From an uncultured Lentisphaeria bacterium (lineage in GTDB: Bacteria > Verrucomicrobiota > Lentisphaeria > JABSQK01 > CAJWLW01), in contig CAJWLW010000006.1 in the NCBI GenBank assembly GCA_913042885.1, positions 1 to 48,948 of the forward strand: a stretch of 48,948 nucleotides of DNA, given 5' to 3'. Numbering within the stretch: position 1 is the stretch's first letter; every line of letters begins with the position of its first letter. A model generated the notes under the pieces. That model searched no databases. It saw nothing but the letters and a program-made list of their open reading frames with translations, and was not told the DNA's origin. The translations under genes were made by a program, and so were the position numbers. Positions 15,181 to 22,887 of this stretch are shown one piece after another.

Positions 15181-18100
15181 TCACTGCTCCCAAGTGTAGA
15201 CGTGCGTGCCGAATCCGTCAAACGCGTCACCGAAGCTGCCGGCTGCAGGGCTGAGTGTACGGTTTTCACCGAGTACCGTGACCACCCGATTGCCCAGGCC
15301 GTCGACCCGAAACTCGGCGGTGCGCGGCACCCGGTTGCGGTTGGCCGCGATAATGTACTTCCTGCCGGCGACAGTTTTCATCACCGAATCGACGGCGAAA
15401 TCCTCCGGCGTTGCCCGGTACTGCCCGTGCTCGTCCGCTGCGCAAAGTACCGGCTCGAGCGCCCGCAGTTCGCGGGTAAACACCTTGAATTGCGTCCACA
15501 ACTCCGGGTTGGCACGGATGTCCTCGTGGTCTGTATCCGAACCGCCGCCCTCGATGCCGTACCAGAACAGGCCGTCCACTCCCCAGGCGATGGCCAGGTA
15601 GCTCATGCAGCGGATTTCCTCAATCGTCGGGTATCGCAGACCGGTAAATCGTTTCCACTTGTGGTTCCAGGTGAAAGCCTGAAGCGCCAGCCACAAGGGC
15701 TTGTCGCCCGCCAGTTTGACGCCGTTCGACACATATTCGTAGGCGCTGTCGTGCCCGAACCCGTCGGCATCGTCCGGCAGCGGGATCGGGTACCACCACC
15801 ACATCGCGATGTCATGGGCATCCGGAGGGAAGACGATGTTGATGAATGATCCAGTGCCCATTGTCGGCAGCTCGGTGTCGGCGGCGGCCGGCGGCACCAT
15901 CAGATCGCCGGTCACAAACGGATGGTTCGGGTCCTCGTCGTGGATTATTCCGGCAATCGTCTTTACCGATTCATAAACACCCGTGCCGCCGTTGGCGATC
16001 AGCTCGTCTTCTTCCCAGACGAGCAGCCCGGGATGATCGCGCAAGGCCCGCACCCGGCGCCGTGTTGACTTGAAGCGATTACCGAAAACCTCGGCTGCCG
16101 GCGTCCCCACCATCCACCTCAGATCGTGTTGATGCGCCTGATCGAGCAAGAACTTCATCCACGACAGGCTCGTGCCGGCACCGTTTTCCTCGTCCTCCGC
16201 CGCCCACCCCCAGTTCATCAGTGTGTTGGCCCCCATATCGGCCGCTTCCTGCCAGAAGCCGGTGAACGGCCAGATACCGATGGGAAAGAACGGTTTGTTG
16301 CCGGCCACCAGTTTCTGATTCTCGTCGATACGCACGACCGCGGCACCGCGATTGACGATACGGAAATCCAGCCGGCGCGTCTCGGGTTTGTCGACCCCGG
16401 CGCCGGACAAGGTCAGGTCGACGAAATACTGGCCGACCCCTAGGCCCTGGATCGGGATAGGGATGGCAACGTCCCTTTGCCGGGGCGTCACCGGTTCGCC
16501 CTGCCACAAGACTTTTTCGGCGGGCCCCAGCAGACGCGCTGCCAGCCGCAGGTCTCCGAGCACCGATGCCGAGGCATTCAAGGTAACCTCGGTGCTGACA
16601 TCGCTGCGCTTGTCCTCAACGCAGACGTAGCAGGGTTCCACGATTCGCGTGACAAACAGCGGTGGCACGTTCAGGCTGGTCTTGAAACGTGCCCGCACCG
16701 GCTGCTTCCTGGTGATCAGGTCCATCTCCTGCTTGACAACGGTTACCGCCACGTCGTGACGCCCGTCGCGCGGGAAGAACACCGGCACCGGGACGTCAAT
16801 CTCCGCACCACGGCCGTCCACACTGATGGTAACACGCTCTGTGCCACCCGGAGAAACGGCGTGTACCTCGACCTCGGACGGATCGGTGGCGGCGGGCCGG
16901 ATTCGCACCAGGAACTGGTTCCGGCCAATCATCGGGGCTCGCGAAGCCGGGGAAACCGTGGCGCTCCACCGATTCGAACGCCGGATCTCGACATCGTCGA
17001 TGTAGATACTGCCCCGCTTTGCCCCGGGACCGTGACGAAAGGAGCAGTAGACGTGGCCGGCGTCGTCGCGCACCTTCAAGTCGGCCTCGTAACGCGTCCA
17101 GTCCCCGGTACCCGGCGGCAGGGCAAGCCGCACTTCGCTGCCTTCGCCGTCCAGCGCGACGCGGTCCCGGCGACGCAGCCCCATAGTGACAATCGCGGGG
17201 GTGTCAAGATCGTCGGTGGCCGCCCAGAACCGCAACTGCAGCCGGTCGCCCGGTGAGACCGGCAACGACGGGCTGACCCATTCGCCGCTGCCCGGCAGAG
17301 CGCACTTGAGGCTTGCGCCGCCGCTGTGGGCGCGTTCGTCGGTGACGATCACCGACCCGCGGCCCATGGGCCAGTAGCGCCACCAGCCGCCGTCCGGCAG
17401 GCCGTTGCCGTCGACGTCCGCTTCAAACCCGCCGTTTGGGAGCAGATTCTTTGCCGGCGCCATTGTCCCGACCATGGTCGTCAGCGCTTCGACCACGGCC
17501 AGTTTGTCGGTCACCCGTGAAACGACGGCAAATGGCCGGTCGGGAAAGTGGATAAGCGTATCGGCACAGTCTATGTCCGCATGGATCAGGTCTTCCCCGC
17601 CGCGGCAGCGGGCCGTGAGGCTGTGGTCAAAGCGTCCCTTGAAAGGGCCGATCCGCAGGGTTTCGGGTGCGACGCGCCAGCGCATGTTCAGTCGCTCGAG
17701 GTTGCTCGCCGCGCTATGGCCGGCCACCCGAATCCTGATCTCCGGCAGGACCCCGGGTGTGTTGTCCGTCGGGAAGTAGAGAAGCTGGCGGCCAGTGAGG
17801 CGCCGGAACAAGCCGCGGCCGTTGGGGAAGTACAGTGCCCAGGGGCCGGTGGAGACGTCGAAGGCCATGGCCGTCGCTGTATCGGCGCGGATCAGAACCT
17901 GCCGGGGGCCGTCCGGCGGTATCTCCTGTTCGATCCGGCCATCGGTGCTGCGCGCACTGCCGGCCTTGTTTCCGTATGGGTCGAACAACTCAACTGCCAG
18001 CTCGCCCGCGTCGCGTCCTACAGTGTTGAACGATACTGTGCGCGCCGACTCGGCCGCCGGCAGTACCAGGACGACCGGGCCTGAGGAAATGTTGAGGACC

Positions 18101-18198
18101 AGCGATTCCCCGGCGTCAGCCGCGAGTGCGGCGGTCAGGATGACAGCGGCCGAGAGAATGAGGCGGCAGCCTTGCCTCGTTCGAACAACTGATGTCAC
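15181..18198 (-). CDS. large secreted multidomain glycosidase-like protein
   Basis: About 1005 aa. A GTG at 18198, preceded by AGGGTGATTTT, gives a clean signal peptide (GCRLILSAAVILTAALAADA); an ATG at 18252 is an in-frame alternative. Residues ~30-250 are beta-rich. At ~260-410 lies a CBM4/9-like jelly roll (LLPNGGFEADVDGNGLPDGW, then SGGASLKC and YIDDVEIRRS). Two beta-sandwich stretches follow, and a C-terminal TIM-barrel like GH2/GH42-type enzymes: FFPIGIWPFTGFWQEAADMG, HPGLLVWEEDELI, DEDPNHPFVTGD, GVDGLFWYGIEG. It heads the cluster that continues with the DUF4838 and PhyH genes. Probably acts on a polymer outside the cytoplasm; substrate unknown. Confidence 0.82.
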   Translation of the reverse strand: MTSVVRTRQGCRLILSAAVILTAALAADAGESLVLNISSGPVVLVLPAAESARTVSFNTVGRDAGELAVELFDPYGNKAGSARSTDGRIEQEIPPDGPRQVLIRADTATAMAFDVSTGPWALYFPNGRGLFRRLTGRQLLYFPTDNTPGVLPEIRIRVAGHSAASNLERLNMRWRVAPETLRIGPFKGRFDHSLTARCRGGEDLIHADIDCADTLIHFPDRPFAVVSRVTDKLAVVEALTTMVGTMAPAKNLLPNGGFEADVDGNGLPDGGWWRYWPMGRGSVIVTDERAHSGGASLKCALPGSGEWVSPSLPVSPGDRLQLRFWAATDDLDTPAIVTMGLRRRDRVALDGEGSEVRLALPPGTGDWTRYEADLKVRDDAGHVYCSFRHGPGAKRGSIYIDDVEIRRSNRWSATVSPASRAPMIGRNQFLVRIRPAATDPSEVEVHAVSPGGTERVTISVDGRGAEIDVPVPVFFPRDGRHDVAVTVVKQEMDLITRKQPVRARFKTSLNVPPLFVTRIVEPCYVCVEDKRSDVSTEVTLNASASVLGDLRLAARLLGPAEKVLWQGEPVTPRQRDVAIPIPIQGLGVGQYFVDLTLSGAGVDKPETRRLDFRIVNRGAAVVRIDENQKLVAGNKPFFPIGIWPFTGFWQEAADMGANTLMNWGWAAEDEENGAGTSLSWMKFLLDQAHQHDLRWMVGTPAAEVFGNRFKSTRRRVRALRDHPGLLVWEEDELIANGGTGVYESVKTIAGIIHDEDPNHPFVTGDLMVPPAAADTELPTMGTGSFINIVFPPDAHDIAMWWWYPIPLPDDADGFGHDSAYEYVSNGVKLAGDKPLWLALQAFTWNHKWKRFTGLRYPTIEEIRCMSYLAIAWGVDGLFWYGIEGGGSDTDHEDIRANPELWTQFKVFTRELRALEPVLCAADEHGQYRATPEDFAVDSVMKTVAGRKYIIAANRNRVPRTAEFRVDGLGNRVVTVLGENRTLSPAAGSFGDAFDGFGTHVYTWEQ

Positions 18199-18353
18199 AA
18201 AATCACCCTTTGCATCCTGCAACACAAGTTCGCAGAGTGCGTCAATCGGCATTCAAGTTCGATATCCAAGCGGCAACTATAGGCTGCCGCCATTGTTATT
18301 GACAGTGCCGGGCGCAAACGTTCCACATGTTGCGCAAGGGTGGTTTTGAAGGC

Positions 18354-18387
18354 AAAAAAAAGCTCCCCATGGCAACCATGGGGAGCT
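18354..18387 (-). terminator. intrinsic terminator of the 514-aa secreted protein gene
   Basis: A perfect 12-bp stem, AGCTCCCCATGG and CCATGGGGAGCT, with a 3-base loop is followed on the minus strand by a run of seven or eight T. It sits 37 bp after the stop codon of the gene at 18424-19968. A strong rho-independent terminator that separates this gene from the glycosidase cluster downstream. Confidence 0.92.
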
Positions 18388-18423
18388 GAATTGTTTCAGT
18401 TCACTTGTATCGTGTCGATGTTC

Positions 18424-19968
18424 TTACGGCAACTGGCTGAGAATGTGCGCTTTGCAGGCCGCGGCACTACCGCCACCGGGTCCTCCGTCGTCGCATAAGT
18501 CAACGCCCGCGAGCGCGGCGTCGGCGAGCGCATTTGCCTTGGCCTCAAATTCCTGGCCACTGCTCGGCGGCACGGTGTCGAACGCAGCGCAAAGATCACC
18601 CAGGACCCCGGCGGCTATGTCGTCACACGGCGTGCAGGCGTCAACGCCTATCGTGATGTTGTCAATCTTGTTGACGGTGTTGGTGCCACTGATCTCATTG
18701 AAGATCTGGATGGCGAAGACCACCGTCTGGCCGCCGTACGGCTGCAGGGCGGCAATCAACGCCGCCGAGTCCGCGTCGTCGTGCCGCCATTCGGCCGGGG
18801 CTGGTTCTGCGGGAAGCGGGAAGCTCTCGAAGTATATCGGATTCAGATACCAGTCAGCCGGTATTCCGTCGTCATAGCAGCCGGAGGCGTCCCACTCCGC
18901 CTCTGTCGTGACCGACATACGGAAGCGGAGGCCTCCGGGCTTACCGCTGTCCTTCCGAAACATCTTGTGGTCGACACCGAAGTTGACCCCATCGAAGTTG
19001 TCGGGCAACTGCACCCGCTTGCCGACCGCCGCGGCGCCTTCCCGGTTCAAGGTGCCGCATCCGTTGCCGTGCACGTTGTACCCGTAAAAGACGATGTGGG
19101 TACCGGGATTGCCACCCATTTCCGTGTCGCTGTAAGGTGCGCCACCCCATGTCTCCCCTTGATCGGGCACCACGAACATGTGACCCGTGCCTGAGGGCGC
19201 GCAGTTCGGGTCGGTCTGATTGCCGAGCAGCAGTTTACCCTCGAAGGTGCCGAAGTCCGTCAGCATCAGGCCGTACTGCTGCGGGCAAGCCCCGGGCGAG
19301 CCGATACCGATCGAGATATTGTCAAGCTTGCCGGTGGTCTCGGTGCCCGAAATCTCATTAAAGGTCTGGACGGCGAACACCACAGTGTCGCCGGCATACG
19401 GTGCCAGCGCGGCCGACACCGCAACAGAGTCTATGGCGATATTGTTCCATCCGGCAGAGGCCGGGAATTCCTGGAAGTATATCGGATTCAGATACCAGTC
19501 ACCCGGCGTCCCTTCGGTGTAGCAGCTAGCCGCCTCCCAATCAGCCTCCGTGGTCACCGTCAACCGCAGCCGCAGACCGTCGGCACCACCGCCGTCTTCC
19601 CGCGTCACATTGTAGTCGGTACTGAATTGCACATCCGTGAAATCATCCGGCAGACAGATGCGCCGGCCGACGGACGCGGCACCTTCCCGCGCCATGTGAC
19701 CGCAGTCCGGCCGCCAGTAGACGTTATACCCGTCGAAGTGGATGTAGGAACCGGGGTTCCCGCCCGACGCGACCACAGACTGGTGTCCCGTGCCTTCCGG
19801 GGCACCGCCGCAGTCACCGTACTGGTTACCCAGCAGCAGCCTGCCTTCGAAGGTGCCGAAGTCCAGGGTCATCACGCCGTATTCCTGTGGACAGGTGGCG
19901 CCACTCGCTACCGAACCCGAAAGCAGTGTGGCCAGGCTTATTGCGAACAAAGTGTAGATCGTTTTCAT
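18424..19968 (-). CDS. secreted protein with two tandem ~200-aa modules and a Cys-rich tail
   Basis: 514 aa with a good signal peptide (IYTLFAISLATLLSGSVASG). Residues 26-222 and 228-442 are two copies of one module: each starts CPQ-YG, has DFGTFEG-LLLGN, then a GYNV...CG...REGAA-VG block, DWYLNPIYF, and ends FNEISGT followed by K-DNI-IG. Residues 445-514 form a Cys-rich tail (CTPCDDIAAG to the end) that matches the tail of the collagen-like protein at 46603-48036. The function of the module is not recognised; features suit an extracellular beta-rich protein. GGAGA lies 10 bases before the ATG. The gene is monocistronic, with its own terminator and a candidate promoter upstream. Confidence 0.85.
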   Translation of the reverse strand: MKTIYTLFAISLATLLSGSVASGATCPQEYGVMTLDFGTFEGRLLLGNQYGDCGGAPEGTGHQSVVASGGNPGSYIHFDGYNVYWRPDCGHMAREGAASVGRRICLPDDFTDVQFSTDYNVTREDGGGADGLRLRLTVTTEADWEAASCYTEGTPGDWYLNPIYFQEFPASAGWNNIAIDSVAVSAALAPYAGDTVVFAVQTFNEISGTETTGKLDNISIGIGSPGACPQQYGLMLTDFGTFEGKLLLGNQTDPNCAPSGTGHMFVVPDQGETWGGAPYSDTEMGGNPGTHIVFYGYNVHGNGCGTLNREGAAAVGKRVQLPDNFDGVNFGVDHKMFRKDSGKPGGLRFRMSVTTEAEWDASGCYDDGIPADWYLNPIYFESFPLPAEPAPAEWRHDDADSAALIAALQPYGGQTVVFAIQIFNEISGTNTVNKIDNITIGVDACTPCDDIAAGVLGDLCAAFDTVPPSSGQEFEAKANALADAALAGVDLCDDGGPGGGSAAACKAHILSQLP

Positions 19969-20051
19969 TGCAGAAAGTCTCCATCTGAGTTAAGGCTGTT
20001 TTGCCGATTGGAATTTTTTTGAAATAGGAGTCAAAAATCCCATTTATCACA

Positions 20052-20071
20052 GCGGAAAACCACTTTTCCGC
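20052..20071 (-). promoter_or_regulatory. hairpin in the 5' leader of the 514-aa protein gene
   Basis: Perfect inverted repeat GCGGAAAA / TTTTCCGC with a 4-base loop, about 85 bases before the start codon and downstream of the candidate promoter. It could stabilise the mRNA or mark a regulatory site; no T-run follows, so it is not a classic attenuator. Confidence 0.4.
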
Positions 20072-20085
20072 CACACTCTATAATA

Positions 20086-20114
20086 GGTATAGGAAATCTG
20101 CCGTTGGATTGCAA
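20086..20114 (-). promoter_or_regulatory. candidate sigma-70-type promoter
   Basis: On the minus strand TTGCAA (20114-20109) and TATACC (20091-20086) are spaced by 17 bases; each matches the -35 and -10 consensus at four of six positions, and an AT-rich TATTATAG follows. Transcription would start near 20079 and give a leader of about 110 bases for the gene starting at 19968. Weak evidence. Confidence 0.3.
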
Positions 20115-20365
20115 GAACAAATCGGCAGGGCTTACTCAAAAAAAGCGGGGCTTCCCGGGGCTCAAGCAGCGATCCGATCGGGTGCTGAACATGTACCGCT
20201 TTCCGAAGTGTGCGAGGTCGTGGACGGCGCGAGAAAACGGGCATGGGCGGGATCGGGGCAAGACTGTCGAATAGCTGCTGAATATCGCGTCAAACATCAC
20301 AAAGTATTACGCTGCAATGGTTTGAATAATAAACTGACGCAGTTCAGAGAGCTTCTATATCCAGG

Positions 20366-21643
20366 CTAAACAACGAAGATCCAGATGTGATCGCGATCTG
20401 CAACCATGAGTCTCCCGGTGCCGCCGAATTCGAAGTGTCTGACGAGATAGCCATATCCCCAATCGTCCGGGCGGCGCTGGGGCGAGCCGTCAAAGTTTTG
20501 AGCGCACGAGGGCGGACACTCCAACTCGAGAAAGCGACAGCCGGATCCGTCGATTCCATACGGCCAGCCGCCTTCAAGATAGAGGATCGCGTCGGTATTA
20601 CGGGGCCCGATGCCGGGAATTTTTATGCTCGGCTCGAACAGGTGGAATTTATTTTCAACGCCATCGGGTTTACCAAGTGGCCAATTCTCGGTTGGTGTGT
20701 GGATCCACAAATCCCCACCGTCCGAATCCAGCAGCTGGAGGTTTTCGCGTTTATTCACCACGAAGATCTGCGGGGCCGTAAGGCCAGGCATGAAATTGCC
20801 GGCAATGCACTGCTGTGGATGTTCCAGTTCCCGCTTCCATTTCAGATTGCCCCGGGCATCCACCCGATAGACAAATCGGCTTCCTGCGAAAACGACGCCG
20901 GTAATCCGGCCGTCAGCAGAAACCAAAATGTCGCTGCCGTCGGAGTGCATTTCGAGGTCATCGTATTCGAGATGGTCCCCCAGGTTGGCACTCCAGATGA
21001 CCGTTCGGTCGACGTCGATCAGATTATAGCCGATGATCCATTCATCGAGCCCATCGCCATCGAAATCAAGCGACCGCGGGGCATGACCTGAGCCCCAGAA
21101 AGAGCGCTCATCGATCAGCGCCAGGCTGCTGTCAAAAAAACATGCCGGGTTTCCGTGGGAGAATCCGGGATGGCCCAGGTCGCTTACTTTGACCAAAATC
21201 GTCCAGTCCCGGCTGCCCCGACCTGTTTTGGCCGGGGTCACATTGACAAAATTGTCAGCTGGGAGCTGGACCTGTTTTATAACCCGGCCGGATACGCCTT
21301 CGAGGTAGAGGAGAGAAGATCCGCGGATAACCAGGATCTCCGGACGGCCGTCTCCGTTTATATCCGAAATTGCCAGGGATCGTTCGGCGCCGTGACTCTC
21401 GTAGGGTGCACGCGAGGCCCATGGCTCACCGACTTGCCAGAGCAATTGACCGGCTTGATCTACTGCGGTCAGGCAAAAATGGTCCCAACCCGGATGGGCC
21501 GGGGCGCCATGGATTCTGGCATGAAACAGGCCCGGCGACTGCAGCACAAGAAAGTCTGCCTGGCCGTTGCCAGTGAGGTCGGCCGCAAACGGGATACCGC
21601 CCTGGAAAGGGAGGTCAATTTCGTGCGCCAGTGAAAGTTTCAT
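20366..21643 (-). CDS. FG-GAP/VCBS-repeat beta-propeller protein
   Basis: About 425 aa. Several calcium-binding FG-GAP type motifs are visible: DLTGNGQADFLV near residue 25, DINGDGRPEILV near 90, DFDGDGLDEWIIG near 190. Such repeats build beta-propellers; similar architectures occur in family 11 rhamnogalacturonan lyases and in surface binding proteins, but no catalytic signature is claimed. No signal peptide follows from the ATG at 21643 (MKLSLAHEIDL); an upstream in-frame ATG at 21748 lies inside the M20 peptidase gene and is less likely. Last gene of the aldolase operon, 28 bp after the peptidase stop. Confidence 0.75.
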   Translation of the reverse strand: MKLSLAHEIDLPFQGGIPFAADLTGNGQADFLVLQSPGLFHARIHGAPAHPGWDHFCLTAVDQAGQLLWQVGEPWASRAPYESHGAERSLAISDINGDGRPEILVIRGSSLLYLEGVSGRVIKQVQLPADNFVNVTPAKTGRGSRDWTILVKVSDLGHPGFSHGNPACFFDSSLALIDERSFWGSGHAPRSLDFDGDGLDEWIIGYNLIDVDRTVIWSANLGDHLEYDDLEMHSDGSDILVSADGRITGVVFAGSRFVYRVDARGNLKWKRELEHPQQCIAGNFMPGLTAPQIFVVNKRENLQLLDSDGGDLWIHTPTENWPLGKPDGVENKFHLFEPSIKIPGIGPRNTDAILYLEGGWPYGIDGSGCRFLELECPPSCAQNFDGSPQRRPDDWGYGYLVRHFEFGGTGRLMVADRDHIWIFVV

Positions 21644-21671
21644 TTCAGTCTGCCTGCCGGGTCCGTTGCCT

Positions 21672-22874
21672 TCATGCCAAGTACTCGAGGGCGGCCAGGG
21701 CATAGATGCGGGCACAAGCAAAAATGCTCGATACCTCGACACATTCATTGGGTGAGTGTGCCAGCGTTATGATCCCGGGGCCAAAGGACGGCACGGTGGG
21801 TATACCTGTCGCGGCGAACCATGGCGCATCCGTCGCTGCGGGGTAGCAGCCGATCGGCGGAACATCCGGCAGTACCTTCGCGCTGGCGTTCTGCAATGCC
21901 GGCACCAGTGCATGGTCACGCGGGAAATTCACCGGATCAATCCATATTGAAGGGGGTGTCTCCCACACCACCTCAGCGCGCAGCTCGGGATCACGCTGCC
22001 GCTGTTGCTCAAGCCACGCCTCCACTTCGGCACGGATCTCCTGCTCGGTGCTTCCCGGCGGGACCCGCAGGTCGCATCCGAATTCAGCAAGTCCGGGAAC
22101 CACGCCGAAATAGACGCCGCCCTGCATGGTCACACCAGCGTTGACGGTCGTGCCTTCGTGCGCAAACTCGCGAGAGAAGCGGTAAACCAATTCACCCGCC
22201 TTTACGCAGGCGTTAACCGCATTGAATTCATCGCTCAGGCTGCTGTGCATTTGATCACCATGCACGCGGATGCGGAAACAACATATCCCCCGGCTGTCGA
22301 GGTGAATGAACTCCATTTCCCGGCGGATACCCGAAGGTTCGCTGATCAGGATGGCATCGCCATGCACGTAGCCATTCGCAGCAAGAAACCTGGCGCCCAG
22401 CATGCTGCCGCCTTCTTCATCGGCAACGGGCAGCAGATGCAGTTGGCCAGCCAGTTCATCGCTCACCTGAGCCAGTGCGGCAGTCGCATAAACCATTGCC
22501 GCAACACCACTCTTCATGTCTGTGGAGCCAAGGCCGTAGAGCTTGCCATCTTCGATCACCGGATCGAGCGGGTCATGTTTCCACGCGGCGGGATCCCCGG
22601 CCGGCTTGGTATCGATATGGCCATTGAATATGAGGGTCGGGCCGGGTCGCCCGCCTTCGAGTTTCAGCAAGAGAGAGGGGCGTTCAGGTTCTGCGGCAAT
22701 GACTTCGGCCTCGCCGAGTTCCAATGTTTTCAATTCCTGTTGAATCCTCGCCGCCACCGCGCGTTCATCGCCGGGTGGCGTTGCGCTTGGCGTTGCCACC
22801 AGGTCGCGGGTGAACTGCAGCAGCGCGTCCTCGTGGGCATCAATAAAATCGAGCATTTTCTGTTCTGTTTTCAC
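21672..22874 (-). CDS. M20 family metallopeptidase/deacylase (ArgE/DapE type)
   Basis: About 400 aa, the normal M20 length. Zinc ligands and catalytic residues are present: FNGHIDTKP (H86, D88), GSTDMKSG (bridging D119), ADEEGG (general base E153 and ligand E154) and AHSPNECV near the C-terminus. The dimerisation-domain His is seen in GDQMHSSL. Family members hydrolyse amide bonds of N-acyl amino acids, succinyl-diaminopimelate or dipeptides in the cytoplasm; the substrate here is not evident. GTG at 22874 is chosen because AAAGG lies 5-6 bases upstream; it starts 13 bases after the stop of the preceding gene. Part of the aldolase-aminotransferase operon. Confidence 0.9.
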   Translation of the reverse strand: MKTEQKMLDFIDAHEDALLQFTRDLVATPSATPPGDERAVAARIQQELKTLELGEAEVIAAEPERPSLLLKLEGGRPGPTLIFNGHIDTKPAGDPAAWKHDPLDPVIEDGKLYGLGSTDMKSGVAAMVYATAALAQVSDELAGQLHLLPVADEEGGSMLGARFLAANGYVHGDAILISEPSGIRREMEFIHLDSRGICCFRIRVHGDQMHSSLSDEFNAVNACVKAGELVYRFSREFAHEGTTVNAGVTMQGGVYFGVVPGLAEFGCDLRVPPGSTEQEIRAEVEAWLEQQRQRDPELRAEVVWETPPSIWIDPVNFPRDHALVPALQNASAKVLPDVPPIGCYPAATDAPWFAATGIPTVPSFGPGIITLAHSPNECVEVSSIFACARIYALAALEYLA

Positions 22875-22887
22875 GTGTACCTTTGTG

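Larger units (their letters stand above)
19969..20365. other. intergenic region upstream of the 514-aa protein gene
   Basis: About 400 bases without a convincing gene on either strand. It holds the 5' leader and candidate promoter of the minus-strand gene that starts at 19968, and the space after the stop of the minus-strand FG-GAP gene. Short open frames here have no ribosome binding site or protein-like composition. Confidence 0.5.
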
